Shown here: positions 1 through 11,897 of the stretch, piece after piece
Layout of the letters: each line of letters starts with the position of its first letter
How positions within the stretch are numbered: the first letter of the stretch is position 1
NCBI GenBank assembly: GCA_963575745.1
Contig: CAUYUJ010006557.1
Location: 855,001 to 919,000 of the forward strand
Direction of reading: 5' to 3'
From: Prorocentrum cordatum
Lineage: Eukaryota > Sar > Dinophyceae > Prorocentrales > Prorocentraceae
DNA length: 64,000 nucleotides
Translations under genes and position numbers: made by a program
The notes under the pieces: generated by a model
Told to the model about the DNA's origin: nothing
The model's database searches: none
The model's input: only the letters and a program-made list of their open reading frames with translations

Positions 1-1179
1 GATCTCAACATCGCCTTCAACCTCTACGATCCCATGCAATTGCCATGTTTTTCTGCACGCCCCCAGTGGAAGCCTTGCACGATGAAAATCTGTGCCGGGG
101 CCGGGCTCCACCCCCCCTTCTCTGGCGCGGAAGGGGGGGGGGAGAGTGCGAGGATCCCCTCCCCCGTGAAGGGAGGGGTGGGGGGTGGGGGGGTTGGAGG
201 GGTTGTGCGAGCACGCCCTGCCTTCGGCGAGGCTCCCGGGCGAACACGTGTAGAATGTCCGCCCCCCCGGCTGCTCGACCCCCCAACGTCGCCCCCGCTC
301 TCCCCCCCGAAGTCTGCCCTCCCCCCCCCCGCCCTGGCCGGCGAGGGCAGGGCTCGGACCTCGCCGCCGAGACCGGGGGGGGGAGGGAGGCACCGCCCGC
401 GAGCTTGCGCGCCGCCGGATGCGGATCGAGCGGTGCGCCCCTGCCAGCGCCTCCGCGGGCGACCCAGCGGGCGCCCGCGCGGCCGCAGCCTGCGGGGGCG
501 GCCATTGGGGGGGCGTCCAACAGTGGCGGCAGGCGCACGGGGGCAGCGCGCGGGTGGCGGCCTGCTTGAAGGCGGATGAGCTTCGAGGAAGGCACGGGGC
601 CTTCATAGAAGCCCCCACCTGGCTCTCAAGAAGCCCTCTCAGAAGCATCCATCCAGGCCCTTCCGAAGAACTACGAAGCGCGCCGCCCTCTTGGAAGGCC
701 ACCCCCGTCGCGCCACTCCTTGAGGGGACGTCCAAGAAGGGGGGTCGCGAACGGCGACCTGCGAGATTGCACCTCGAGCGTGCCGCAGGGAGGGGCCGAG
801 GCGCCCAGATGCCGGTAGAACGCGCAGAGTGTAAGGAAACTCTGCGCATTCCTGCTCAAGGCTCGTCCCTGAGCTCGTCGCGCCATGCGTGCAAGAGTGC
901 GGCGTGCGTCACACGGTGACGGATGTGTGCGCTCGGACGAATGGGGGGACCACGGGACGTCTCGAAACGAGATGGGGAGCCATGAGATCCTGGGAGGTAT
1001 CGTAGCCCCTGCCACGATATCCACTCCACCTTCATATGATCAATCGCCCTCTTGGACTCTCCCGAAGTCAGGAAGGGATCGACGGCACCCCCTCTTCGCC
1101 GCCCCTCTTGGACGAAGCCGGATCGGATCGAGACAGGCACGAAACCCCGGGAGCGTCCAGACCTGGGCATGCTCGCGTG
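1..1179. other. GC-rich stretch, no gene recognised
   Basis: Homopolymer-rich, G/C-dominated DNA. Open frames on both strands are long but overlap one another and show only Arg/Ala/Pro/Gly-rich peptides without a family motif, as expected from base composition. A short exon at the left edge running in from outside cannot be excluded. Confidence 0.5.
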
Positions 1180-1742
1180 TTTTTCCGACCCCACAACCCC
1201 CGAAAAGGATTTAGAACTGCGGGGCACGGAACAGTTCCCAAGAACCTCAATTGGACGATGGGCAGTGGCAATGCAGATCAATGGTGACGACACTGTGCCA
1301 GGGGGGGTGTTGTGCTGCTCTGCGATGTGCCGCGCCGCACAGTGGCGTGCCAGGGGATGCCCCACTGACCGTGCCAGTGGACGTGCCAGGGGACGTGCCA
1401 GCGAGCCGCACGATGTGCAAGGGGGACGCGCCACAGAACCTGCCCGAACTGATTTGGATCTTAAGCTCGAGCTGCCTGACGGCCTGACTCGCCCAGAGCT
1501 AGCTCAAGCCGAAGGCCGTAGACGCAACTCAGTTCCGAAGCGGGACGAGACGACACGGGGCGCAAGGCACATGGACGCGCCACGGAATGTGCCAGGGGCG
1601 CACTTGGGATGCGCCAGGGCACGTGTCAGGGGACGTGGCAAGGGACGTGCCACGGAACGGGCATGGAAGCGCCAGGGGACAAGCCAGGAAACGCGACAGA
1701 GGACGAGCCAGGGGACGCGTCGAGGGAGGACGGGCATACGCC
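1180..1742 (+). repeat. Composite repeat locus 1, head part (M1-M2-M3-M2)
   Basis: M1 begins near 1185 (ccccacaacccccgaaaagg) and continues through the ttggacgatgggcagtggca block. Around 1350-1430 and 1570-1720 are 12-bp M2 units (gccaggggacgtg type). Between them is M3, with ttaagctcgagctgcctga. M1-M2-M3 recurs in the same order at 34.7, 40.1, 41.0, 50.3, 53.8, 56.9 and 58.8 kb, so the block is one dispersed family. Open frames here are 4-residue periodic peptides caused by the 12-bp unit. Confidence 0.75.
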
Positions 1743-3312
1743 GTCCCGCTGAAGCTTTAGGAACACACCAGATTTCACGCTTGTCCCGCTTTGGTGCATC
1801 AAGAACCCATATCTTTTCACGCTTGTCCCGCTCTGACGCGTTAGCAAACCATGTGTGTTCACAATTGTCCCTCTCTGAAGCGTTGGGACCCCATGCGTTT
1901 TCACGCTTGTCCCGCCTTGGGGCGCTCGGAACATACGTGTTTTCACGTTTACCCCGCTCCCGGGCGTTAGAAACATGTGCGTGTAACGCTTGTTCCGATT
2001 TGGGGCGTTATGAAGCCACGTGTTGTCACGCTTGTCCCGCTCTGGACCGTTAGAAACCTAAGTGTTTTCCCGCGTACCTAAGTGTTCTCACGCGTGCCAT
2101 GCTCTGGGGCGTTAGGCACCCACGTGTTGTCACGCTTGTCCCGATCTGGAGCGTTAAGAACCCATGTGTTTCCATCCACGTGGTCTGACGCTTGTCCCGC
2201 CCTGGGGCGTCATAAATCCATGCGTGTTCACGCTTGTCCCGCCTCGGGGCGTCAAAGAATCACGTGTTGTCATACTTTTCCAAACAAACGTGGTCTCACG
2301 CTGGTCTCGCCTTGGAACGTTCGGAACCCACGTGGTGTCCCGCTCACGTGGTTTCACGCTTGTCCCCATTTTGGCGCGTTAGCAACAAACGTGTGTTCAC
2401 GCTTGTCCCGCTCTGGGGCGTTCGGAACATATGCGTTGTCATGCTGTCCCGCGCTGAGGCGATTGGGACCCACGCGTGTTTGCGCTATCTCTGTGGGGCG
2501 CTCGGAATCCACGCCTTTTCACGCTTGTCCCGCTGTGGGGCGCTGGGGCGTTAGAAACCAACATGGTCTCACGCGTGTCCCGCTCTGGGGCGTTCAGAAC
2601 CCACGTGTTGTCACGGTTGTCCCGCTCTGGACACCCAGCCGCGCGTTGTCAAGCTTGTCCCACTCTGGGGCGTTAGGGACCCACGTGTTTTCACGCTTGT
2701 CCCGCCCTGGGGCGTCAAGGGACCATGCGTGTTCACGCTTGTCCCACTCCGGGACCGTTAGAAACCCATGTGGCGCGTCAGCAACATACGTGTTTTCACG
2801 CTTGTCCCGCTCTGGGGCGCTGGAAACCATATGTTTTCACGCTTGTCCCGCTCTGGGTCGCTGGGAACCCACATGTTTTTCCGCTGTCCCGCTCTGGGGA
2901 GTTAGGAAGCATGTGTTTTCACGCTTGTCCCGCCCTGACGAATCAGGAGCCCATTTGTTTTCGCGATTGCCCCGCTCTGGGGCGTCAGGAACCCATCTGT
3001 TTTCACGCTTGTCCCGCTGTGGGGAGCTAGGGAAACATGCGTTTTCAAGATTGTCCCGCTCTGGGGCGTTAGGAACCCACGTGTGTTCACACTGCTCCCG
3101 CCCTGGAACGCTGTAAACCAATATGATCTCAGGATTGTCTTGCCCTGTCGCGTTAGGAACCCGCATGTTTTCACTCGTGTTCCGCTCTGGGGCCGTCAGG
3201 AACCATCTGTTTCCCGCTCTGGGGTGTTAGAACCCATGCGTTGTCACGTCTGCCATGCTCTTGGGCGCTAGACATCCACGTGCTTTCAAACTTGTCCCGC
3301 TCTGAAGCGTTC
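1743..3312 (+). repeat. 42-bp tandem array, M6 family in reverse orientation
   Basis: About 35 diverged units of 42 bp with core cacgcttgtcccgctctggg followed by gcgttaggaacccacgtg. The reverse complement of this unit is the M6 unit found at 43.5, 46.3 and 54.7 kb (cgccccagagcg, then gcgtgaaaacacgtggg), so the same minisatellite occurs in both orientations in the window. Since 42 is a multiple of three, every frame carries a 14-residue periodic peptide; the 344-residue open frame at 2082-3116 is best explained that way. Each good unit contains the palindrome CACGTG. Confidence 0.85.
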
Positions 3313-4997
3313 GCTGAGGATTTTTGTTTTGGGCGCCGTTGCCCTACCAATTCCGGCAAATCAAGCAGGTCACCGCGACCTGTTCGCGGTCTCCCGCGCA
3401 GCAACGCGGGCACGGATGGCCCCCAAAAGTGGCAGCGGTGCGGCAGAGGCCCGCAGGGCGCTCCGCCGAGCAACCTCAAGCACAATCGTTGCCCCCCTGC
3501 GCTCGACCCTGTCTTCGGGTTCGGCGCACGAGACGGAGACATTTCGCAGCGGGCGCAGGCCTCGTCGCAAACGGGACAGCACCTGCATCCCGCTACCCAC
3601 GCAGCCTGGCTTGCAAAGTGCCGCCAGCTGACGCATCTCGCGTTGAGAGCAGGCTCCGCGCGCAAAAAGGCAGAAACACAGAGGGGCCGCTCGTCCCCGG
3701 CATGCGTGCTCGCCAGCTTGCGCCCGTTCCTGGGCGCCGTCCGTTCCCGGGCGCCGACGCGCGCAACTCAGCCACGCGCTCGGGGAACCCTCCGCAGCCC
3801 AGCTCAGGTCTGTCGTGGAGGGCACCCCCATAGAAATCAAGATAGCGGGCACAGCGGTAGCACCGCAGAGCGGGTTCCCAGGAGTGCCACGACGTCTTTG
3901 TACCAAACATCTTGCGAGGGCGAGACCTCTTAGAGGGCCTCTGGCGAGCAGCCCGGGGAACGCACGGCAGCACGGCCGCGGCCACTCTCGCAACATACTC
4001 GATCTGCCTGGCCGCACACTGAAGTCCTCTGTACTCGGCCTCAGACGGCCTGGGGTGGATCTCGATGGCCTTCTTGGCCTCAAGGTCCGCCCTCCAGTTA
4101 GCCTGTCCGATCCTACGGTCGGGCTGCGGCAGCATGTCTATATCCTCCAGCTTGCGGTGCGCAGGCGCGTGAACAGCTGGGGCCTACTTTCGACTGGACA
4201 CATGGAGAAGGGCACCTCTCCTCACGCCCCAAATTGCCGTTTGGGGGCCATCTGATCCAATGGGGACTTGCTATGCAGTTTCACCGCGTTCAGACTGTCA
4301 CTGCAGCACGTTGTCGCCAGGCCCAGCACAACAATAGGAAACAGCGCGAGCTGCAGCTGCTCCGCAGCCTGGATGATCTGCGGGGGTGATGGCCGCACTG
4401 CACCCCGCGAGACATACTTTTGCTCACCCTGTTCGTTGAAGAAAACACAAGAGCACGCCGCCCGAGATAAATCCCGCATGGTGCGGGGCATACATGATAC
4501 AGCTTCCGCCTGATATATTCAAGTCACGCCAGACACCTTCCACTGAACCACCGTCCCATCACTATCACATAGAACAGGCGCGTGATCGTCACGCATGAGT
4601 GGCCAGGAACTGACAGGATGCTCAATCTTCAACCCTCCATGCATATTTAAATCGCCTCTGATCGCATCCTGGCAGAGAAGCGGTGGTAACTCCAGCGAGC
4701 CCCTCGCCTTGACCACCTCTGCGCGCTGGCTCTGGCGCAACGGCGTCCTACCGAGTCATGTTCCTGACATGTCGGGCACAGTCCAGCCCCGAGGTAGCCA
4801 GCTTTCATCGCGCGATCTTCGGTCCAGAGGCCTTCGTGAAAGGCCAATCTCACAAGATACTTACCCTGGGCCGTAAGGCCGATCGCTTTGGCCCGCGGCA
4901 TCACGAGCCTACGCTCAGGCGCAACACAAGCACGCCCCCCCAAGACTCCAATCCAACTTGGCCGCCAAGGCCCTCTCGTGAAAACGCTGGACCCCAC
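3313..4997 (-). pseudogene. LINE-1 post-RT cysteine motif and RNase H-like region
   Basis: At 4997-4740 the frame reads LWTEDRAMKAGYLGAG then LCPTCQEHDSVGRRC, a CPxC-type motif like that found after the RT in LINEs. From 4491 a region FFNEQGEQKYVSRGAV and QAAEQLQLALF resembles strands 1-3 and helix A of RNase H, with the Glu of the active site. At 4135-3900 come ANWRADLEAKKAIEIHPRP and HSWEPALRCYRC, resembling the C-terminal RNase H end and a trailing cysteine pair. The first catalytic Asp is not recognisable. Frames change at least four times. Confidence 0.6.
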
Positions 4998-5248
4998 TTT
5001 TCCTGAAGGCTGGCGATCATGGACGGGGCGGTGAAGTCAGGCTGTGCTCAACTCCTCTATCGTCAAACCAATCGAGCGGGGCCTCCGCCCTCCATCCGAC
5101 GCGGCCTAAGGAAAGGTGCATCCTACCGGTAGGGCCCCGAGGTTTACCCCAAGTGAGTCCTGCCCTGACCACCTCCCTCCCCATGGCGCGCAGGCCCTGG
5201 ATCGAGCAAAAACGCGACGTTGGGCCTCGCGGCGGCGCTCCACACCGC

Positions 5249-6866
5249 CTAGGCCCCCGCAGTAGCGGGAGCAACCATGCTCCTCCACAAGGGGGTCGCC
5301 CACGACCGCAAGCTTGGCCCTCGTAGAGACACCTGCATGCCGTAAAGCACGCCGCGCGCGCGCTTAAGTTCCCCATCGGTCACGCCAACAATCGCGCCCC
5401 CACACGCGAGGGCGGGTTTGACTCCAGCCGTGTAGATCTTCCCCATGCGGCCCCTGTCCCTGGGAAGGGCCCTCTGGTACCGTCGCAACACGCGGTGCCT
5501 ACGAATCATATCATTAATTCGCTTACGTCGCTGGTCCAGATGTTCCCTCTTATTTCGTTCCCCCGCAGGCGCCAGATCGCATCCGAGAGAAATCGCGCGA
5601 GTGCCATCCTGTCCCGCCAGGGTCCCGAGGCGGTCAGCGAGGCAACGAGCGGCCCCTTGGCCCGACGCAAAATTCACAAGCTTATCAGGCGCGAGACTGA
5701 CCCCCAACTCGCGGGTAAAAGCTCCGTGCAGGTCGCTCGCGGCTTCGCTGGGGGCATCGAGCACATCCTTCCGTTGCCCGTAGCATCTCACCGTGTCGTC
5801 GTCGATATACGACGACGGGTCGACGCTCGGGCTGCGATGCGCAAAGACGTCCGTCGAACGGCTGCGTCGCATACACATTGACAGAAATATCGTTGAAGCA
5901 GGATCCAGCGGGCAGCCCGCTGGTGGCGTGCAAGTTGGCCGAGCTGTGGTCAGAGCCTAGACGCAGGATTCTCGGTCCTCTCCAAACATTAAACGCGACC
6001 TTGACAACGATAGGCCCAAGCCCAGCTTGCACGGCTCTTCTTCTCACAAACCCAAATCAAAACTTCTGTAGTACTTGGCGCCGCCCCAAGAGAAACCCAG
6101 CAGCAATTCCGCCAGCCTCCACTCTGGCTTCCGCCTTGGCCGCCTGGCTCCAGACACGCGCTTCCGCTGACCTCCCAGCCCCGGAGGCCCAATACTTACG
6201 TGGGCGTTGGTTCATCGCGACAGCATGTCCCCCCCCCCCCCCCCCGGGGTTCCCCCACGCGCGCGCAGGAGCAGCGCAGAGGAGCATAGGCCGCAGCCCC
6301 CCTTTTGGTTTTTCGAAGAGGGGGGGGGGGGGCATCCAACGCAACGCCCTGGAGTGCAAGCCGAATTCTCCAATCGTCTGAAAAATGCACGCCGCAGTTT
6401 CCAACCCAGGGCCAATCAGGCACGAAAGCTGTCGCACGTGCACCCCGTCGAGAGATTGAGCTGCGCGCGGCGAGAAGGCCCTGGCGGCCGCGCGGATCTC
6501 GCCTGCAGTCAGCCTAGGCAAACAGTTCCTGTCGGGGGCGTCAACCATCGGCGGCAGGGTCGTCGCATGCCACCTCCTTGGCCAACAAAAACCACGGGTC
6601 GGAAGTAAAAACGCCAGGAGTTTTCTCTGCGACCGTGGGCTCCCATCTGTTTTTGAAGCGGGTGAGGCGGCGCATCTTGCGCACGGAACCTGCCGAGGCC
6701 TCCGCTTGCCATTGGCCCCACCCCTTCTGATCCTTCCCATAAAGTCCTGCGCTCGCCTCCGAGAAGCCCCCATCCCACTCCTCAAGCAACTCGGCAAACT
6801 GGTCAACCCAGTCAGCGAGCCCAGCGCAGGCCAGCTGGCCATCACCCGGGCCTTCGCGACTGTCAC
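5249..6866 (-). pseudogene. LINE-1 reverse transcriptase domain, frameshifted
   Basis: The finger region lies in 6866-6057, with LTAGEIRAAARAFSPRAAQS, LFEKPKGGLRPMLL and the block KYWASGAGRSAEARVWSQA. A middle segment lies in 6047-5900 (LPAGSCFND). The palm motif SSYIDDDTV sits at about 5815-5790 in the next frame; its D-D pair is the metal-binding pair of the RT active site. ELGVSLAPDKLVNFASG and a thumb-like basic region follow. At least three frame changes and a poly-C/poly-G rich patch (6225-6340) break the reading frame. Confidence 0.8.
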
Positions 6867-7309
6867 GCGAGCCTAGGCGATATCCCTTCGGCGCCGAAAG
6901 TCTGCGACGCGATGCGAATCAAATGTCGGGCCGCTTGGGCCTCGTCGTGATAAAAAACTTCTTGCTGCTGGACGGTCAGCCGTTCGCTGGTGCTGAGCAG
7001 ATCCTTACAATTCTGTCGGGGCCAAACCCAGCCCAACCAGACCCCAACATCATCTCCCTCCTTCGGCTGAGGGGGTTGGAGCACCAAGGCCCACCGAGCA
7101 ACGAGCGGCGCGCCTTTCTTAGCCTTACGCTTGATTGGAGCGTCCAACCTACTTTTGGGCTCGAGCCCCATCGCATCGGAGAAAGCTATCCAAGCCTCGC
7201 CCAGCACGCCCCAAGCAACGGCAACATCCTGGGCGTCAGTGACGAGATTGGCCTTCTTCGCAAGAGCCCTGGGCTGGGTCCAATCGCTGGGTTCCATCGA
7301 GGGGCCAAA

Positions 7310-8286
7310 GGGGAGTTCCGTGGGGGGCCTCTGGTGGGAGATGTACACGAGCTGATGTAGCTTGACTGCCCCAGGCCTGAGCTGGAACTGCACAGGCTGG
7401 CGTGGTCGCTTGGCCCAAGACGTCGCCACATCCACATGATGCACGGGCGTGCTGAAGGCGGCGGTGGCCAAAACACAATCGATCGCGGCGTTTGCCTGCG
7501 GCGTGGCGCAGGTCTCCATTGGGGGCCTCGAAGCAAGTAAACTGGCCTTGCGAGGCCGACATTTCCATACACTCAATACGGAAATTCCCTTCAGCGCCGG
7601 GCAGCGCGAGGTGCCTACCCTCCCTCACCTGGCCCGCATTGGCGAGTATGTGAAGGTTTCTCTGACTGAGCCCTTCCCCCGTGCACGCGCGAGCGCTGCC
7701 AACTAGAAGTGGTGGCCATCCGGCAAGAAGGAGCCGATGCGGCACAACAACACCTTTGGCGACGTGCGATGGCCATCGTAATCCGACAATGGTTCGCGCA
7801 CAGATGGCCACCCCAGCGGGGAACTGCCGCTTCTCGCAAAGGGGTCGATGGTGCTGCCGGCGTGTTCCACCCCGTGGCCTTAGCGGCATGCATGCGCGCC
7901 GCCAGCTTCTCCGCGCCCGCTCCTACCTCCTGCGCGCGCACCACAAGTGCCTGCGCATTATCGAGTCGCTTCTTAAATGTGCCCCAACTGTTCCCGTTAT
8001 AACATTCTAAAACATGCTCCACAGAGCCCCCCCACAGGGATAGCTGAACGAGGCGGGCAGCCTACTCTATGAGCAGAAATGTTAAAGCCTGTGCAACGAG
8101 GGTCGGGAGCGAGGCGCACGGCCGAAGACCCCGCGCCGTGCGGGTCGCCAAAACCTGGAGAGCTCCTGGGCGGCAAACCTCGCGCGTCGCCCAAGCCAGT
8201 GGCATGCGAGTGCCGCTTCGCAGGGGCCCTCCCACTTTTCGGGGCATGGGAGCTACAACCAGAAGCTCCCAAATCCAAATCATCAC
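7310..8286 (-). pseudogene. LINE-1 endonuclease domain (EEP superfamily), frameshifted
   Basis: An N-terminal block with LECYNGNSWGTFKKRL and a Gln-Glu strand (VVRAQEVG) lies at 8022-7700. In a second frame follow GVAICARTIVGLRWPSH and GEGLSQRNLHILANAG (7889-7560). In a third frame is the C-terminal block with IDCVLATAAFSTPVHHVDV and RPRQPVQFQLR (about 7490-7350). Together these match the beta-strand landmarks of LINE apurinic-type endonucleases, which nick the target DNA. The catalytic signature near GRHLALPGAEGNFRIE is degraded. Confidence 0.65.
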
Positions 8287-8332
8287 ACTGAGTCTCTGTC
8301 TTCTGCCTGCTCCCTAGGTGGCGAAGCAGCCA

Positions 8333-9500
8333 TCATCCAGCACGCAGCGATGCATATGGGTGGTTCACGAGCCAGTGCTCAAATAGACATACCTCAAACA
8401 AACAACACATATGCTCAGGGATAGCATACCGTGCAATGCGCTCATCTTCATCATGGTCACCTGCGCACATGGAATCATGCTGCTCTCCCGAGCTAAAGGC
8501 ACCGCGTCCGAAGGCGCTGGACCTTGGCCCCCAGGAGCGCGTCCAGGATCGCCCGCTTGTCGCCCTTGTGTTTCTCCCAGAACTGATCAGCGGCCTCCTG
8601 GCTCTCGAAACAATCATCGAACTCCGCGCCCATGTGGACGGGACAGGCTGTCCGATGTGATCATGTTGTTCCGTTCCTGCACGCCCCGCACTCACAGCAG
8701 CGCCAGCGCCATCAGGAGGTGGGCCAGACGCAGGGGGCTTCGCGCGCGCGCGGAACAAGGTTGCGAACTCCTTGAAAGCCGCCGACTCGAACATCTTCTG
8801 GATACCGCCCTTGCCTTGCAGCAGCTCCGAAGGAACGCCAGACCCATCAAGAGCATCGCCTCCATCAACCAGGGGGGGCGACGCCGCGAGCTGCCTCTGC
8901 AGCTCGGCACACGCAGTCTCCGCGGGGATCTTCCATGCCTCCAGCTCGGCACGATCTTGGCGCAGTTGCTCGATCTGCTTGTTCAAGGCACGGGCGCCGT
9001 CGGCAAGCTTCGCCAGCTTCGCCTTCGTACGATGGAACCTGTGCCTCTCATTGTTGCGCTGAGTGAGATCAGGCCTCTTAGACTCGATCTTCGCGCGCAC
9101 CTCCTTGAGCTGCCCCTCGAACAGCTGCCTGGCGGGCGTCATAGCTGCTCATTTGCACGCGGCAATGGCAGCCTCGAGCTGCGTGGCCTCCGCGCGCAAT
9201 GGGCCCTCAACCTCCGCGTCGGTCTTGGGCGAGCCGCCCCTCAGCTACGTGCCCCGCTGCTGCTGGCCAGCGAGTTGCTCCGGCTTCTCGGCCATCTCAG
9301 CCAGCTGACGCTCCAGTCGCGCGTCGCGCTTGGAGCCGGCAGCTGGCAATCAGGGTTTGCTGCCCTCGCGCGCATTTCCGCCACCGGCACCATCGGCGAA
9401 GGAATGCGCCCGCTTGACCAGAGCCGGTGGCGCTTTGACTCCGCACATGCACCGAAGTCGACACGCCCAGTTCGACGTGAGTCCGCACTGCGGACACCCC
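8333..9500 (-). pseudogene. LINE-1 ORF1: zinc motif plus coiled coil, broken
   Basis: Reading from about 9500 towards 8333, a cysteine cluster CPQCGLTSNW...RLRCMCG comes first. A long Gln/Glu/Lys/Leu-rich helical region follows (for example ERQLAEMAEKPEQLAGQQQ, then RALNKQIEQLRQDRAELEA). The last part contains GGIQKMFESAAFKEFATLF. In-frame stops interrupt it upstream of the ATG at 9142; from there an open frame of 269 residues runs to 8333. Zinc/coiled-coil first ORFs serve RNA binding and multimerisation in LINEs; that role is inferred from position and shape only. Confidence 0.65.
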
Positions 9501-9794
9501 TCAAAGGGCGTCTATGGATGGCTCAGTCGAGGCGAGCACTAGTAGCTTAGCGTTGCCCCGAAGAAACAACAGGGTTTGATCTACCCCAAAACTGCAAAGC
9601 CACAGCGGCACGCAGCAGCGACAGCCGGTCTGATTCCTGCTGTCGCAAGCGCAGGGTAAAACGCAAATGGGGTCGAGCCCCAGGAGAGGGGCAATCAAAA
9701 TGACAAAACAATCAACAACCGAAAACGATTACTTTAACATGTGCTTGATCCGCCGGAATCCCAAAAACCAGCGCTTCGCTCGGGACAAGCAAAC

Positions 9795-9955
9795 CACACT
9801 ACAGCGGAGGCCAGTCCACAAGACATCTCCCACGAGAAACCCAAACCTTTGCGCCCAGGACGTCCATCGATTTCTGGCGCGGGCACGTCGCGCCCCCCAC
9901 AGCAGAACCATCGCAACCCAAGAAACCCAAGGCACCCTGGAGGCGAGCAAAGTGG
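9795..9955 (+). repeat. Dispersed repeat, copy 1 (partner at 30020-30180)
   Basis: Shares the landmarks caccaagac.., aggacg.cctcgattt, agcagaaccatcg.aaccca and agaaacc with 30020-30180, in the same orientation and order. Just upstream, 9758-9790 carries an M9-like segment (ccagcgcttcgctcgggaca). The rest of 9551-10548 is GC-rich with no recognised gene. Confidence 0.55.
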
Positions 9956-10548
9956 CAAGCCGCTCTCGGCCTCCGGCGGCCCTCGCCAGGCCCAGGGGCC
10001 GTCGGGAGCCTCGGGGTGGAAAGCCCGCCCCGGCGGAAGTGTCGCCATCCATCCTCCATCGTCCTGCTTCTCCTCCTCCTCCTCCATCTCCTACTCCTCT
10101 CCTTCTTCGCTCCCTCTTCCTCTGTGGAGCGCCCCCATGAATCGGCGACATCTGGCATGGGCCGTGACCAAGATCGGCGCCGAGAGACATCCCGCGACAG
10201 TTCGGTCATGGTGGGGGGAGCGAGAAGGCACCGATACCGCTACTCCCCTGACCTCTCCTTGGGCGCGCCCCGACCAGAATTTCGAAGCGAATCGCGCGCT
10301 GGCGACGAGGGCCTCCCAGGAGGCCCGAAAAAGAGAAAACGGGCGAAGGGTTTTTGTTTGGGCGGCATGGGCGCCAGTCCGAGGCGCCGCCGGAGCCTGG
10401 AAGCCCCTGCGGAGAGGAGCAGGGCCCGACCAGGGAAAACCAAGAAAAAGAGCAGCAGAAACGAGGCGACGAGGCCAGAACCAGGGACGGCCCAGGGACC
10501 CCGAGGAGAGGCGGAGAGGAGAGGAAGAGACGGGCCCCCCGCCCGCGC

Positions 10549-11697
10549 TCAACTGCTCGGAGGCGAAGTCATTGACCCCCCGGGCCTCGCTGCCCTCCGC
10601 CGCCGCCCGCGCCCCGCGGCCGAGCGGGCGCCCCAGCCGCGAGGCGGGCGGGGGCGAGGCGCCCCCGCGGCGCGCCTCGGCGGGCGCGGCCGCGGGCCGC
10701 CACGAGAAAGCCCGACCGCCGCGCCCATGCACCAGGCGCAGCTCTGATGACATCTGCGCTGGCCCAACCACTCCTGGAGGGTCCTGCGGAGCCCGCCTGG
10801 AGGAGCGGCGCCCTGCAGTTCCTCGGCGCCCAGGGCCAGGAGCGCCCTCGCCACCTTGGCGGCCGCCTCCTGAGTCGCGATGGCCATCGTGAGGCGCACG
10901 CTCCGCTTGTCGTACATCTCCTTGATCTAGAAATGCTCGAACTGCTCGAGGAGGTAGGTCTTCTCGCTGATCAGCGCATGGAGCTCCTGGAGCTCGGCCT
11001 TCGAAGGAGCCCCCACGATGGCCTCCATCGTCATCATGGAGCGGATGGCGGCCTCCACCAGGAAGGGGAGAAGCGGCCCCACCCCGTGGACCGCTGGCGC
11101 CCTGCCACGGCGCCTGTCGCTGTAGCTCTTCCCTGCGCCCTTGGTCGACTTGACGAAGTCCGCCGTGCTGGGGGCCTTGAAGCACAGGAATAACGCGGCC
11201 TCCAACTCTCGTATCTGCAGATCGTGGGCCAGCACCAGCCTCGCCATCGACGCCGCCGCCTCCTCGAGGTCGTCGCGACGCGCCGCCGCGCGGCGCTGCG
11301 GCTGGGCCTTGGCACGAGACGCTGGGAGCGGCGCCACCGCCGCCGCCGCCGCGCCCTCGCGCCGAACAAGCGCCGGCCGCTGGCGGACCCGACGGCTATA
11401 CGGGCCCCCCCCGCCCTCCTCGGCCTCGCCAGCCGCCTCGACCGCCGCGGCCTGCTGCTGCGGGGCGCCGCCAGGAGAGCCCAGCGCGGGGCCGCCCCCC
11501 CCTCGGACTGGAGCGGGAAGGCGCGGCGGCAGCAGCACAGGTCGCCTGCCAGCGAAATGCCCCGACAAGAAATGGCTGCAGTGAAGGTCCAAGGTGTCGG
11601 ATTTCCAATCGCATACTGGGCGCGTGATCGCATCTGGAATCCACGACGAGGGAGCTGCATCGCCCTCGGTGCGAACACACTGCGGCAGAAGCCACAT
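10549..11697 (-). pseudogene. Dinoflagellate-type protein of unknown function, one in-frame stop
   Basis: From an ATG at 11697 an open frame runs to a TAG at 10927-10929 and continues in the same frame to 10549. It holds an Ala/Arg/Gly-rich N-terminus, then DDLEEAAASMARLVLAHDLQ, VEAAIRSMMTMEAIVGAP and ISEKTYLLEQFEHF. After the stop it reads IKEMYDKRSVRLTMAIATQE and APPGGLRRTLQEWL. That segmentation resembles multicopy proteins of unknown function in dinoflagellates (my recollection, not a search). The frame after the stop keeps its coding character, so the stop looks recent. A spliced-leader relict lies about 200 bases upstream, which suggests a retroposed mRNA copy. No catalytic motif is visible. 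Confidence 0.55.
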
Positions 11698-11794
11698 TGA
11701 TTCGATAGACAAAGTGACGAGTCAACAGCACGGTACTTGCGAGCGCTGATCTCGCGCCACAGCACCCTACGGTTGCGAAGTTCCCCCTGGGAGA

Positions 11795-11897
11795 CCGGCG
11801 GCTGGCGGTCTCCCAGGAGAAGCCGGCCTTGAAGCCAACTTCCTGGGAGACCGGAACTTTCCTGGGAGACCGGAGTTTTCCTGGGAGACCGGAGATT
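11795..11897 (-). repeat. Minisatellite of about 18 bp in a probable 5' UTR
   Basis: Five to six diverged units, read on the minus strand as tccggtctcccaggaaaact. They lie between the spliced-leader relict and the minus-strand gene at 10549-11697. A related array with the same downstream flank (gcaaccgtaggg) is at 23604-23720 in the opposite orientation. Confidence 0.7.

Larger units (their letters stand above)
3313..9550 (-). mobile_element. LINE-1: decayed full-length non-LTR retrotransposon
   Basis: Read on the minus strand, the order is zinc motif plus coiled coil (ORF1), endonuclease/exonuclease/phosphatase-type endonuclease, linker, reverse transcriptase, cysteine motif and RNase H-like region. 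This is the usual order of a LINE ORF1 plus ORF2. The coding sequence is broken by many frameshifts and stops, so the copy is dead. The 3' end abuts the 42-bp array at about 3312 with a short A-rich tract (caaaacaaaaatcc on the minus strand). The 5' boundary near 9550 is estimated from where the ORF1 coding pattern fades. No target-site duplication was found. Confidence 0.85.

Noticed and set aside
2082-3116. 344-residue open frame of FSRLSRSGALGTHV-type repeats
   Set aside because: It is the 42-bp array read in one frame; related arrays are open in other frames and on the other strand, and indels break it freely.
8411-9550. 379-residue plus-strand open frame
   Set aside because: Antisense of the LINE-1 ORF1 coiled coil; the sense strand carries the zinc motif and heptads.
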